In this document: in pieces, positions 1 through 7,704 of the stretch
Layout of the letters: every line of letters starts with the position of its first letter
How positions within the stretch are numbered: the stretch's first letter is position 1
IMG/VR virus record: IMGVR_UViG_3300037852_000207
Span: 1-34,783 of that record
Direction: 5' to 3' (one strand)
Source: a virus
Length of the DNA stretch: 34,783 nucleotides
The notes under the pieces: model-generated
Seen by the model: the letters and a program-made list of their open reading frames with translations, nothing else
What the model was told of the DNA's origin: nothing
Databases searched by the model: none
Program-made: the position numbers and the translations under genes

Positions 1-127
1 ATAGGATGGTAGCGGAAATATGTTTAATGCCTGATAAGCAAATGTAGGCGGATTGACTCCATTGTACTGACTGATATAGACACGTGCTGGCGGATAAAGT
101 GGGTGACTGAAAATGATTGCATCATTA
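1..127. repeat. Terminal overlap copy 1 (circular contig join)
   Basis: These 127 bases are identical to the last 127 bases of the window. A minus-strand tail gene reads through both copies in the same frame, so the two ends represent one locus. The length of 127 equals a common maximum assembler k-mer, which points to a circular assembly graph rather than a packaged terminal repeat. The true genome length would then be 34,656 bp. Confidence 0.95.
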
Positions 128-567
128 TCCTGTGTGTAGTCAAGATTATCTAAATCACTTGTCTGGTAAGGAACTGGAATATCCTGTACGAATTGCACCC
201 CATTTCCGTGTGCTACTACATTAGTACCACGACCTGTTACAACATCATGACCATCCATTGTCACAACTTGAACCTGATCGGTCGGTGCAGTAAAGACATA
301 GAAGTGTCCGGACGCTGAAAGCAACACGTAATGATTTCCGAAGTTATCGACGAAATCATACATGTTTGAGTTGAATTGTGCGTAACCCTTGACATTAATT
401 AAAAAAGATGTGCCTTTACGTTTTTTTGAAAGGCCAGTGGTTCCTACTTCAGCGTTCAAAAGAGATTGAGCAGCCGTTAAATATTCATTAACGTCTGTAC
501 GCTTCCATGTGACAACATCCACTTCGCCAGTGTTAAACATCGTTTGGCGTATCATCTTATCTGCCAT
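1..567 (-). CDS. Tail nozzle protein (T7 gp12-like), N-terminal part
   Basis: This is the first 189 codons of a 696-codon gene whose remainder lies at the other end of the window (34656 down to 33133). The ATG is at 567. The N-terminus reads MADKMIRQTMFNTGEVDVVT, followed by a region with TGLSKKRKGT, as in podovirus tail nozzle or stabilisation proteins, where a conserved N-terminal segment describes coverage and then a beta-rich fold follows. It sits directly after the tail adaptor gene with a 14-base gap, which is the T7 gene 11-12 order. The nozzle closes the end of the short tail and carries DNA out of the virion. Family placement rests on order, length and motifs; no homology search was made. 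Confidence 0.8.
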   Translation of the reverse strand, partial: MADKMIRQTMFNTGEVDVVTWKRTDVNEYLTAAQSLLNAEVGTTGLSKKRKGTSFLINVKGYAQFNSNMYDFVDNFGNHYVLLSASGHFYVFTAPTDQVQVVTMDGHDVVTGRGTNVVAHGNGVQFVQDIPVPYQTSDLDNLDYTQDNDAIIFSHPLYPPARVYISQYNGVNPPTFAYQALNIFPLPSY

Positions 568-581
568 AGCGCATCCTTGTG

Positions 582-1151
582 CTATACAAACGTGATTCGA
601 TTGAAGTCGTTATAAGGTGTCGACATAACGCTTCGTTCCATATCATTTTGTAGTATAGCCTTGGTGCGGGCTTTCTCATATTCCTTTTCAAGATAAGAGG
701 CGAGTTGAATATTGTTGGTAAGTGTTGGCGCTACTTTAGATGCTGCATAAAGAATTAACGCTCTTGAAACGAGCGGTGGCCATATTTCAAATGGTGCATC
801 ATTACGAATGTAGTAGTATTGAATTGGCAATGTATTGGCAAGTAACATGCCGTCGATAATGGCGTATAAAGGCCATTGTGCACCGGTTGTTGCCCATTGA
901 AAAAATTTGCCATAGTTACCCGGCAACTGATAGCTATACACATAATCAGGGGAAAAATTCATTGTTTCAGGGGAATAGTTTGCGACATAAACAACCGCAA
1001 AATTCCAGTTGTAATCCAACAGTACTTCCGGAGCGAGTTCAATTATTTTGTTTGAAACAATAAGAGCATCATCACTATCTGAAATGGCTGATACAGGCAA
1101 CCTTCCTAATTCAGACAATGCCCTATTCGTTAGATCAAGCAATGAAGGCAT
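582..1151 (-). CDS. Tail adaptor / tail tubular protein A-like (T7 gp11-like)
   Basis: 189 aa. The N-terminus (LLDLTNRALSELGRLPVSAI) followed by a region ending in LLDYNWNFAV is typical of gp11-type tail tubular proteins, which form the ring joining the portal to the nozzle. T7 gp11 is 196 aa, so the length fits. The ATG at 1151 follows a strong AGGAGG ribosome binding site at about 1157-1162. The gene lies between the capsid genes and the nozzle gene, as in T7. Residues 30-60 are rich in Leu, Glu and Pro, and the helical body around residues 130-165 (SKVAPTLTNNIQLASYLEKE) also fits. Good confidence in role, moderate in exact family. Confidence 0.82.
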   Translation of the reverse strand: MPSLLDLTNRALSELGRLPVSAISDSDDALIVSNKIIELAPEVLLDYNWNFAVVYVANYSPETMNFSPDYVYSYQLPGNYGKFFQWATTGAQWPLYAIIDGMLLANTLPIQYYYIRNDAPFEIWPPLVSRALILYAASKVAPTLTNNIQLASYLEKEYEKARTKAILQNDMERSVMSTPYNDFNRITFV

Positions 1152-1162
1152 CCAGTCCTCCT

Positions 1163-1188
1163 AAGAAAAGAAGGGGGCATAAGCCCCC
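1163..1188 (-). terminator. Stem-loop terminator after the capsid genes
   Basis: Read on the minus strand, GGGGGC (1188-1183), loop TTAT and GCCCCC (1178-1173) form a perfect 6 bp GC stem followed by a pyrimidine-rich run, TTCTTTTCTT. It lies 14 bases past the stop of the 283 aa capsid-associated gene and just before the ribosome binding site of the tail adaptor. It could thus reduce tail transcription relative to capsid. The T-run is interrupted by C, so termination may be partial. Confidence 0.7.
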
Positions 1189-1201
1189 ATATAGCCTATG
1201 G

Positions 1202-2053
1202 TTAGGCAGTCGCAATAATGCGATAGTGGATTTTAGCAACCCATGTGCTATCACCTGTTGTGAAGGCACCGGAAGCATTGGACAGATACAATCCTTTGTT
1301 CACACTGGTTGAGAATGGAACCGCACCGACTGTGTTGCCTGAAACGCCATTGAACAGGAAGGAAGTACTTGCAGCTGCAAAGAAGTCAGCAGCAGCTTCA
1401 CTGTTAGTAGCCAGAGCACCACCACCATGAACCGTGTTGTCGTATTGCGCAGCAACTACACCGCCCGCAGCATAATCAGCTGATACGAATGTCATGACCA
1501 GTTCCATACGGTCGACAACGATCAACTTGTTAGCACCGGGGGCAGCAATAAGAAGTTTAGGTGCTGCGTACATTCCATTAAACTCAGCTGCCGTAACTGC
1601 AACGCTCGCATAGAGTTGAAGATTATTAACGTTATAACCAGAATCAGTGCCGATACTTCCGTTCGTATCACCAGCTAGTAATATGCTACCAGCGGTATAT
1701 GAAGCGGGAGCACCATCAACAGACGCCACATATGACTTGGTGTTATCAGTCACATTCTTGGCAGCTGCCTGACCGAGACCAGTTAGAACGCTTGTTAATC
1801 CCCAGTTACCTGCTGAATAGGTAACCATGAACTCACCTAACGTTGAAGCTTCGCCGGTGTTCAATGGAAATACTGACGTATCGCTATAATTGATATAGAA
1901 CACGTCATTCAGTTTGACACGATGCGACTGGTCGTTTAAATAACCTGTTGCTGTAATCGTTCCCAAACTGTCAGCCGTAGAGGCAACGAAGATAGTGGGC
2001 GCTGTGCCTACCAAGCCTTCCGAGACTTGCGCTAATGAACCAAAATTTGACAT
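1202..2053 (-). CDS. Capsid-associated structural protein (decoration or head fibre candidate)
   Basis: 283 aa, rich in Ala, Gly, Ser, Thr and Val with few charged residues and no Cys, a composition typical of beta-rich phage surface proteins. It is the next gene after the major capsid protein (14-base gap, ribosome binding site AGGAGATAAA before the ATG) and is followed by a terminator. In T7-like genomes this slot can hold a minor capsid or decoration protein. The C-terminus (STWVAKIHYRIIATA) looks like a closing beta strand. I do not recognise the exact family. A structural role is inferred from position and composition. Confidence 0.6.
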   Translation of the reverse strand: MSNFGSLAQVSEGLVGTAPTIFVASTADSLGTITATGYLNDQSHRVKLNDVFYINYSDTSVFPLNTGEASTLGEFMVTYSAGNWGLTSVLTGLGQAAAKNVTDNTKSYVASVDGAPASYTAGSILLAGDTNGSIGTDSGYNVNNLQLYASVAVTAAEFNGMYAAPKLLIAAPGANKLIVVDRMELVMTFVSADYAAGGVVAAQYDNTVHGGGALATNSEAAADFFAAASTSFLFNGVSGNTVGAVPFSTSVNKGLYLSNASGAFTTGDSTWVAKIHYRIIATA

Positions 2054-2067
2054 GAGTTTATCTCCTA

Positions 2068-2949
2068 TTAGTTAGCAACGTATGGGTTGTTAACAGTTAG
2101 CAGCGCAATACCGTTTGCTTGGATAACCTGAGCGCCAGAGGTCATTACAGTCAGTAATTCCCATCTGTCGTTTTGTGGAACCCATGTGATTGAGGTTTGC
2201 ACATCCCTGTTGAAAATTTGAACCATTGCTTCTTTATTAACCAATGGAGTTAAATAAGTATCAATGCCCATTGAAACTGTGAAAGGTATGGTGTTGATAC
2301 CATTGCTACCCAATGTACGAATGTCGACGCCAAGGTATGAAACTAACTGGTTATCTACCAAAGGACGGCGATCGTTATAGAATAAATTGACAACCCGATC
2401 GTCATTCAACATGGATTGTTTGGTAATAGCAGGTAACCACAAGGAACACGCATGGTTCATGACGTCTACGCCCTGATCTTCAAGGTAAGATAAACCTTGC
2501 GCCAGTTTCCCTTCGTTCATACCGCTATTCACGCCGACTGTGACAGGCACAGTAAAGATGCTGCCAAATCCACTATAGGTGAATAAAGAATTGATCTTGA
2601 TATAGTCACACATACGACCCGCTGCTTTTGCATGCAACTTTGCATGGTCAACGATCTTGTCGTAAGCGAATAAAGTCTTTTCACCGCCACCAATGACAGT
2701 CTTAAGTGCATAGTTATAAGGCACGATCATGACGTTGGTCGGGTTGACAGGTGTTACGGGGATATCAACAGGTGCGTACGTTTGTTGCTGCATTTCGATG
2801 ATATCGGAAACAGGTACGTTTGTAGCATCACCCGTTGTGCCGTGACGTTCTTCGATTGTGTTCATCAAGAACTGATGGTTCTGAAATTTGATTGTTACTT
2901 CGGTGTCAAATAGCTGTGACGCCGTAGCTAAATTGATTTGGTTAGTCAT
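2068..2949 (-). CDS. Major capsid protein
   Basis: 293 aa from the ATG at 2949, which has GGGAGAAG about 8 bases upstream. The open frame extends five codons further to a TTG, but the ATG is better placed. It follows the scaffold gene, as T7 gene 10 follows gene 9. The N-terminal segment (MTNQINLATASQLFDTEVTI) followed by QNHQFLMNTIEERHG resembles HK97-fold capsid proteins of the P22-coat/podovirus type. Later features include AAGRMCDYIKINSLF and a long beta-rich C-terminal half ending in LLTVNNPYVAN. A promoter sits in the 182-base leader and a terminator follows the next gene, which suits a highly expressed coat protein. Role is confident; exact family is not. Confidence 0.82.
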   Translation of the reverse strand: MTNQINLATASQLFDTEVTIKFQNHQFLMNTIEERHGTTGDATNVPVSDIIEMQQQTYAPVDIPVTPVNPTNVMIVPYNYALKTVIGGGEKTLFAYDKIVDHAKLHAKAAGRMCDYIKINSLFTYSGFGSIFTVPVTVGVNSGMNEGKLAQGLSYLEDQGVDVMNHACSLWLPAITKQSMLNDDRVVNLFYNDRRPLVDNQLVSYLGVDIRTLGSNGINTIPFTVSMGIDTYLTPLVNKEAMVQIFNRDVQTSITWVPQNDRWELLTVMTSGAQVIQANGIALLTVNNPYVAN

Positions 2950-3101
2950 CCTGACTTCTCCCAATAGAGTCCAATAATTAGAAAGGCTTTATGCCAATCA
3001 TCTATTGACCATCTATCAGGTTACCGTCAAAGACAGGCTGATAATTGTCCTGATCTTGGGTCGAGGTTTCCGCTTGCGCAGGCTCTTGCCAGGATGATTT
3101 A

Positions 3102-3131
3102 ATTCTACGCTATAGTTTTTTATTTCGTCAA
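3102..3131 (-). promoter_or_regulatory. Sigma70-type promoter upstream of the capsid gene
   Basis: On the minus strand, TTGACG (-35, 3131-3126) and TAGAAT (-10, 3107-3102) are separated by 18 bases. Each matches the consensus at 5 of 6 positions. It starts immediately after the scaffold stop codon and leaves an untranslated leader of roughly 145 bases before the capsid ATG. It is the only good promoter-like pair I noticed inside the structural block, consistent with extra capsid transcription. Confidence 0.55.
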
Positions 3132-3773
3132 CTATGCCTGGACGGCTTTTTGTGCGACAAGGTTTAAATACCGGTTGATGTCGTTAGGCATTTTTGTTTT
3201 TTCCTTTTGCGCATAAGCTTTGCGAATGTCTTCGTCTGATACTGTATAACCACCATGTGACGGTTTTTCCATACCTGGCATACGATTGTCCAAAGCCCTT
3301 TGGCGCTGATTCAATATGGCTTGACGCGCTTCCTTGTTCACAACCGTTGCATTGATAATGCCTTCCGCGACTTCTTTGGGATAAGCTTTATTAACAAAGT
3401 CCTGAATCAGATTCATGGTTTCTTCGCCTAATTCTTTCTTGGCCTTTTCGAAATTCTGTTTTTGTTGCTCAACCCGTGCTTTATCACTACGCAGGAATTT
3501 TTCATATTGCGCCTGTGTCATACCTGCTTCCTTTGCACGTGCCTGAATATCTGTTGCTCTCGCCTGATCAACTTCAAGATCAGCAGGATTTAAATAACTA
3601 GATGGTACTTCGCTTAATTCAGACATCTGTTTTTTTAATTTTTCGTTTTCATCATAAACAGTCGCAGCATTTTTATAACCGGTTTCAAGGTCTTCGACGG
3701 TTTTAAATTTTCCTGCATATAACTTATTTTCGTTTTCGTTTTGATTTGTCTGGTTCTGGTTGTCCTGTGTCAT
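3132..3773 (-). CDS. Capsid assembly scaffolding protein
   Basis: 213 aa, highly charged and predicted mostly helical. The N-terminus is rich in Asn and Gln (TQDNQNQTNQNENENK), then comes YAGKFKTVEDLETGYKNA, a motif often seen at the start of phage scaffolds, then a Lys/Glu/Gln coiled-coil-like body (residues about 75-150). The basic C-terminal segment (about residues 180-213) is typical of the part that binds coat protein. It lies between portal and major capsid, like T7 gene 9. The start at 3773 has AAAGGA upstream. Its first 50 bases overlap the end of the Bbp19-like gene. It would direct procapsid assembly and then leave the shell. Confidence 0.8.
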   Translation of the reverse strand: MTQDNQNQTNQNENENKLYAGKFKTVEDLETGYKNAATVYDENEKLKKQMSELSEVPSSYLNPADLEVDQARATDIQARAKEAGMTQAQYEKFLRSDKARVEQQKQNFEKAKKELGEETMNLIQDFVNKAYPKEVAEGIINATVVNKEARQAILNQRQRALDNRMPGMEKPSHGGYTVSDEDIRKAYAQKEKTKMPNDINRYLNLVAQKAVQA

Positions 3774-4020
3774 TTTGCAATTCCTTTATCAAATACTGAA
3801 CTTTTAAAATAGTTCGGTGAATGTCCCTAAACACCGAACGCCTTCCGTCATAGAAAGCAAAACCCACTCCACCAAACTCCCTGTCGGATGGTTCATCCAT
3901 GAAGGTATCCTGCATCATCCTGTCAAGGGTCTTGCGTCCTAACTCATTGGTCTGAAAGAGTATGTACAAGTCATACTCTGGCTGACTAATCTTTTTAAGC
4001 TTCAATAAATCATCAATCAT
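3724..4020 (-). CDS. Bbp19-like phage head-region protein
   Basis: 98 aa from the ATG at 4020; a GTG at 4029 would add three residues. The segment FQTNELGRKTLDRMMQDTF followed about 20 residues later by GRRSVFRDI matches the pattern of the Bbp19 family named after Bordetella phage BPP-1 (a phenylalanine near the start, G..vL, then a GRRSV box). Such proteins lie near portal and scaffold genes; their function is not established. The C-terminus is very basic (KSKRKRK). It overlaps the CxxC mini-gene upstream and the scaffold gene downstream, implying translational coupling. Confidence 0.6.
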   Translation of the reverse strand: MIDDLLKLKKISQPEYDLYILFQTNELGRKTLDRMMQDTFMDEPSDREFGGVGFAFYDGRRSVFRDIHRTILKVQYLIKELQNDTGQPEPDKSKRKRK

Positions 4021-4186
4021 CGTCGTCACTCAAACATGGGCAAACTGTTTTTGTCCATTTGCCGTCACCATAAAAATCACGCACTATCCCGCCATCTTTC
4101 TTACTAAAATAGGGTCTACTCCATATAACGCCTTCCGTTAATATCTCACCCGACCCTTTGCACTCTTCACAATCTTTATCAGCCAT
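4013..4186 (-). CDS. CxxC mini-protein between portal and Bbp19-like gene
   Basis: 57 aa. The ATG at 4186 overlaps the portal stop codon (TAATG), and the 3' end overlaps the start of the next gene by 8 bases. The protein begins MADKDCEECKGSGEI, which is a DnaJ-type CxxCxGxG half-motif, and ends with VCPCLSDDDD, giving a second CxC pair. Two cysteine pairs about 40 residues apart suggest one structural zinc site. The tight packing and coupled start support a real gene. Function is unknown; proteins with similar half zinc fingers occur in many phages. Confidence 0.7.
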   Translation of the reverse strand: MADKDCEECKGSGEILTEGVIWSRPYFSKKDGGIVRDFYGDGKWTKTVCPCLSDDDD

Positions 4187-5769
4187 TAAATCGTAACTCC
4201 CGGCGATTCAGGGAATTTAACCGCACCCGCTGTGGTACTTGGGCTTGGCGGTGGCAGATTGCCCAGCTGTTGTTGCTGTAGCATGTTGCCCAAGAAGCCC
4301 CTGATCTCATCATCTGTCGCAAACAATTTTCTGGGTAAATTAAGTTTATCTGTCAGGAAGTTGCTCGCTTCAAATATATTGACTGAGGCAAGCGCTGCAC
4401 CCTGTCCAAAGAACTGCTGCTTGATCTGCATATTAGTAATGAAATGGTTCAAGTCCTGCTGGTTCTGCAAATCATAGAGTGGTGAGACATAATCAAACTT
4501 GAGCTTGCGCGTTGAAAAGCCCGGTATGTTCTGTCGGCTTTTTAATAGTAATCCACGTTCATTTAAAATTTTAGCGGCCACTTCAAATATCTGTTTTGGT
4601 AATTCATTGATCAAGCGGGATATATCTGTCGCGGACGTTCGCTGTGCACGATTCTCACGGATTGAAACTTCAGTTGCGCTTCGTACTGGTGTTTGTATTT
4701 CACCCAAAGGATCAACCTGAAAGCCACGCTGAATCGCTTCCTGCAAGTGCATGATGTGTTGCAATACGTCCGGATATTCCGGCATCTGTAATGCTTCCAG
4801 AGGATTGCGCCCCTGCGGGTTCCTTGCAATCATGGCACCCGACCATTGACGTATTGAATATGGATTAAAATAGGTTCCAGCGTCATAGAACATAGGCGGA
4901 TTGGCTTTAAATGCCATATTCTGACGGCTGTATTGAACAATTAAATTCACATCACGAATGGTCGGCAACATATCCGTACCAATGCCACGACCCTCAGCTT
5001 CACCGGGTCGAACACGATCACGATAGACTATAATTTGTGGATAAGTTGACTCACGATCAAAACAGAGTGAATGAGGATCATCATCGAGAACTGCATAAAT
5101 ATAAAAACTATCATCGCTATATTTAATCTGACCAAAGTTAACCGTAAAGATTTCGTCCGGTTCTTCCATCAATGTTGCACGTAACTTGCCCCGATAGTTT
5201 GGAAAGTATTGTAATATTGATCGCGCTGTCATCTTTTGCGCAAACCAGCATGTATTTATAACATCATCAGTACTGTACTCAATATACAGAGCAACAGCAG
5301 GAATGCTTCGAAAATACAAAGGCACTTCGTCGGATTGACTTTCAACCCAGATTGCGCCAGTCCCCCCAACCAAGTCAAGGTTGGAGCTACTAACAACACG
5401 GGATAGATTTGATTCATTAAGGTAGAAAAAGATTCTGTCATTGACTTCATCCATTGTGATTTGAGCTTGTTTGATTAATTGCGGATCGTATAGATGAGGA
5501 TCGAGTACTAATTTTCCCCAGATGCGATCTTTTGGCAATAGCAAACCGTGCAGGTCATTAGCTCGCTGATACGCTGCAAGCATTGCTGTGTTATCCCAGA
5601 TTTGCTGGGTTACGGGCTTGCCATCATCACGGTAATTGAATTTGACGTTAAAGGCATCGCGATCTGGAATGACATAGAAATAAAGTTCTTTATACAATGC
5701 AAGCCAGCGATCTTTATACTGTCGCGCTTCCCAAAATCGTCGGTAAAGCTTCTGGAGATCTTCGCTCAT
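4186..5769 (-). CDS. Portal protein (T7 gp8-like head-tail connector)
   Basis: 527 aa, close to T7 gp8 (536 aa). The N-terminus (LQKLYRRFWEARQYKDRWLA), then a region ending YVIPDRDAFN, and IWDNTAMLAAYQRANDLHGL followed by LLPKDRIWGKL are typical of gp8-family portals. The central helical domain includes REAIQRGFQVDPL-like text (QEAIQRGFQVDPLGEIQTPV) and an RSATEVSIRENRAQ segment. The C-terminus is Pro- and Gln-rich. The protein forms the dodecameric ring at one capsid vertex through which DNA is packaged and ejected, and it docks terminase and tail. The gene is followed without gap by a CxxC mini-gene. Confidence 0.92.
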   Translation of the reverse strand: MSEDLQKLYRRFWEARQYKDRWLALYKELYFYVIPDRDAFNVKFNYRDDGKPVTQQIWDNTAMLAAYQRANDLHGLLLPKDRIWGKLVLDPHLYDPQLIKQAQITMDEVNDRIFFYLNESNLSRVVSSSNLDLVGGTGAIWVESQSDEVPLYFRSIPAVALYIEYSTDDVINTCWFAQKMTARSILQYFPNYRGKLRATLMEEPDEIFTVNFGQIKYSDDSFYIYAVLDDDPHSLCFDRESTYPQIIVYRDRVRPGEAEGRGIGTDMLPTIRDVNLIVQYSRQNMAFKANPPMFYDAGTYFNPYSIRQWSGAMIARNPQGRNPLEALQMPEYPDVLQHIMHLQEAIQRGFQVDPLGEIQTPVRSATEVSIRENRAQRTSATDISRLINELPKQIFEVAAKILNERGLLLKSRQNIPGFSTRKLKFDYVSPLYDLQNQQDLNHFITNMQIKQQFFGQGAALASVNIFEASNFLTDKLNLPRKLFATDDEIRGFLGNMLQQQQLGNLPPPSPSTTAGAVKFPESPGVTI

Positions 5770-5788
5770 CTGTTGCCATCCTTAGCAA

Positions 5789-6043
5789 TCAAGATAAAAA
5801 CCCGCGTCCGCCAAATGGGAACCCGGCCGGTAAGCGGGATTCTTTAGCAACAGGTGCCTTTGTATTATAATCAGGTGTCCATACCTGTTGGCCTTCGCCC
5901 TTGATAATATCAAGTCTGGTCTGGTATAGACTCTGCTTCCTGGCTTCCAGTTCCGCCTTGTTCATTGACAGCTGTTCGCTGGCTAACTGGTCGGCCTGAC
6001 TCTGACCATCGTCGTTGTCGTTGTCGCCCCCGAAAAATCCCAT
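5789..6043 (-). CDS. Small pre-portal protein
   Basis: 84 aa. The ATG at 6043 has a strong GGAGG site at about 6049-6053, itself inside the upstream frame. The N-terminus is acidic (MGFFGGDNDNDDGQSQADQL), the middle is helical (SMNKAELEARKQSLYQTR), and the C-terminus is rich in Gly and Phe. A small gene directly before the portal is common in T7-like genomes (T7 7.3 lies there and is a virion protein), but I see no sequence likeness to 7.3. The long overlap with the frame of the 189 aa gene upstream is unusual. A virion or assembly role is an inference from position. Confidence 0.68.
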   Translation of the reverse strand: MGFFGGDNDNDDGQSQADQLASEQLSMNKAELEARKQSLYQTRLDIIKGEGQQVWTPDYNTKAPVAKESRLPAGFPFGGRGFLS

Positions 6044-6479
6044 GCTTACGCCTCCATGCGTCTAACACTTCATAATTTCGTGTATGTCTATACTTTAACA
6101 ATTTCTTGTACAAATGCACAGGATTGAACGTAAACCCTATATTGATTCCAGCGGTGTATCTACATATCTCATTACAGGATCGGACAATAAAAGGCTTCCA
6201 TTTCGTTTTATGTCTTTTTTTTATGATAACTGTAATAACTGCTGTAACATCTTTGATAACTCTCAAGTTTCTGATCAAGCCGTTTGGATCATTACATTTA
6301 ATCTTGCGTGTCAATATACCCGTTCGATCAAAGTCAAGCATGATCCAGTCTGAACCATCATAAGTAATTGTATTGCAATGCTTGAACTCATCAGAGAATG
6401 CAAAACCTGCTTGCACACCTGTTGCAATTTTATAGAATATAAATATTGCTACTAAGTCACACTCTTCATTGACTGGCAT
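5910..6479 (-). CDS. Conserved phage protein, overlaps the next gene out of frame
   Basis: 189 aa from the ATG at 6479, which has GAGG about 5 bases upstream. The body looks coding: SDEFKHCNTITYDGSDWIML, FDRTGILTRKIKC, then WKPFIVRSCNEICRYTAGIN followed by FNPVHLYKKLLKY and NYEVLDAWRR. I recall similar text (RSCNE.CRY, TFNP.HLYNKL) in phage proteins encoded just before the portal, but the family has no function I can name. The last 134 bases overlap the 84 aa gene in another frame. In that stretch this protein becomes Arg/Gln-rich (RGRQRQRRWSESGRP), as expected when a second frame dictates the sequence. Confidence 0.65.
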   Translation of the reverse strand: MPVNEECDLVAIFIFYKIATGVQAGFAFSDEFKHCNTITYDGSDWIMLDFDRTGILTRKIKCNDPNGLIRNLRVIKDVTAVITVIIKKRHKTKWKPFIVRSCNEICRYTAGINIGFTFNPVHLYKKLLKYRHTRNYEVLDAWRRKHGIFRGRQRQRRWSESGRPVSQRTAVNEQGGTGSQEAESIPDQT

Positions 6480-6682
6480 ATCGCCTCATATAATTCAATA
6501 GCAGCATCGTATTGTTCAAACACTTTATTGAATATAAGTTGCTTGGTACATAACTGTATTAGCCAGCTATTTTTTTCACCTGATTTTTCATCAGATGGTC
6601 GAAGGTGAATTGTTACTGATTCAACATGACTTAAATTAATGAGAGTTCTATTATTAATATCAATCCATTCAAAAAAACTCAT
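6452..6682 (-). CDS. Hypothetical small protein
   Basis: 76 aa (MSFFEWIDINNRTLINLSHV). The start ATG at 6682 overlaps the stop of the upstream gene, and its 3' end overlaps the next gene by 28 bases, so it belongs to one translationally coupled chain. The text SHVESVTIHLRPSDEKS and WLIQLCTKQLIFNKV suggests a small alpha/beta fold resembling phage proteins that begin with an 'INLDHV' type strand. No function is assignable. Confidence 0.65.
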   Translation of the reverse strand: MSFFEWIDINNRTLINLSHVESVTIHLRPSDEKSGEKNSWLIQLCTKQLIFNKVFEQYDAAIELYEAICQSMKSVT

Positions 6683-6933
6683 AAATATCTTTCCAGTACA
6701 TTGTGTGATTTGGCTAATGCGTCACGATAGACAACTTCGCATTTAATCGCTACAGCATTTAATATGTCTTCTATTTCCATGATCGTATCGGTTCGATGCT
6801 CACGCTCAACAGCATTGTTGATAACATTCAATGCGACTTTATATTCCTTAATGAAAGATTTATTCAATGACTTCAAACGTTTTTGAATCTTGTCAATCTG
6901 ATCAACTGCCAAACTTGCGAAATCGTAATCCAT
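6679..6933 (-). CDS. Hypothetical helical small protein
   Basis: 84 aa, no Trp and only one Cys, predicted almost wholly helical. A basic stretch (DKIQKRLKSLNKSFIKEYK, about residues 13-31) is followed by HRTDTIMEIEDILNAVAIKC. It overlaps the next gene by 4 bases (ATGA type). It is part of the run of tiny minus-strand genes between the small terminase candidate and the portal. Nothing identifies its role. Confidence 0.6.
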   Translation of the reverse strand: MDYDFASLAVDQIDKIQKRLKSLNKSFIKEYKVALNVINNAVEREHRTDTIMEIEDILNAVAIKCEVVYRDALAKSHNVLERYL

Positions 6934-6951
6934 TACAATTTACTCCATTAG

Positions 6952-7146
6952 TTAAAAACGTGGTTTCTGCAAAAGGTGTTCCATATGATCTAATACATAT
7001 GGATGTAATTGAGCCAATTTTTTTCTAAATTCATAAAGATATTCAATTGCTGTTTTCATGTCTTCGAGTTCGTTTCTATCCCATAAATTATTACTGACAG
7101 GAACAGATGGACTGGGTAATGGAGTGCACGCGATACGTGATAACAT
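6952..7146 (-). CDS. Hypothetical small protein
   Basis: 64 aa. The first 20 residues are Pro/Ser-rich (MLSRIACTPLPSPSVPVSNN), followed by a helical part (NELEDMKTAIEYLYEFRKKL) and a hydrophilic end with HPYVLDHMEHLLQKPRF. An AGGGAG site lies about 5 bases before the ATG (CTAGGGAGAAATAA). It is flanked closely by other small genes. The function is unknown. Confidence 0.55.
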   Translation of the reverse strand: MLSRIACTPLPSPSVPVSNNLWDRNELEDMKTAIEYLYEFRKKLAQLHPYVLDHMEHLLQKPRF

Positions 7147-7156
7147 TTATTTCTCC

Positions 7157-7438
7157 CTAGTTAAGTTTTTTATTACTCTCAAGTATTTCAACTCTTGCCT
7201 TTAATTCTTGAATCATGTCATTTAGTGTTGTTGTATTATGACCTATGATATCGCTTAAAATTTTTAAGCTGTTATGTAGCTTCTCCAATGTCTTTTTATG
7301 ATTATTAAAAACTTCATCAAATAAATAAGCTGCCTTTTTTAAAACAGCAGTTTGCTGTACCAGATGGTCTTCGACGGTTTCACATATCGATTCATCATAA
7401 TAAAGTACGCCTTCAATTGTTGATTTATCTATTGTCAT
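7157..7438 (-). CDS. Hypothetical coiled-coil small protein
   Basis: 93 aa (MTIDKSTIEGVLYYDESICE). From about residue 30 it is predicted to be helical and coiled-coil, with heptad-like Leu spacing (LEKLHNSLKILSDIIGHNTT then LNDMIQELKARVEILES). The ATG overlaps the stop of the upstream gene by 4 bases. A structural or scaffold-like binding role would be a guess. No family recognised. Confidence 0.6.
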   Translation of the reverse strand: MTIDKSTIEGVLYYDESICETVEDHLVQQTAVLKKAAYLFDEVFNNHKKTLEKLHNSLKILSDIIGHNTTTLNDMIQELKARVEILESNKKLN

Positions 7439-7704
7439 TGTATTAAACCTTTTTCAACTAATTCATGAATATCAATTATTTCAGTCTTGAATGATATATG
7501 CAAATTACGATAAGTAAACATGACATTATCCCATTTGCACTCACACTCAAGCTCATACGCAACGCCTTCGTATTTGAACTCGCCCACATATTTCCACCAC
7601 TGATCACGTGGCTTGCGTGCTACAAAGTCAAAAAGGTATGAAATGATTTCGCGTTTAAGCAATGGAAGTTCTTTCATGCGTTCAAACTTCATCTTGTCAT
7701 TCAT
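7435..7704 (-). CDS. Hypothetical small protein
   Basis: 89 aa. The N-terminus is MNDKMKFERMKELPLLKREI, then YLFDFVARKPRDQWWKYVGE and an acidic, Cys-containing strand region (VAYELECECKW). The 3' end overlaps the next gene and the 5' end overlaps the previous gene by 4 bases each (ATGA), so it is co-translated. The mixed alpha/beta text with two Trp in a row is not typical of random frames. The function is unknown. Confidence 0.62.
   Translation of the reverse strand: MNDKMKFERMKELPLLKREIISYLFDFVARKPRDQWWKYVGEFKYEGVAYELECECKWDNVMFTYRNLHISFKTEIIDIHELVEKGLIQ

Noticed and set aside
3000-3100. Possible small gene in the capsid leader (frame ending ...VFDGNLIDGQ)
   Set aside because: No ATG, GTG or TTG start with a ribosome binding site; the stretch fits better as an untranslated leader after the promoter.
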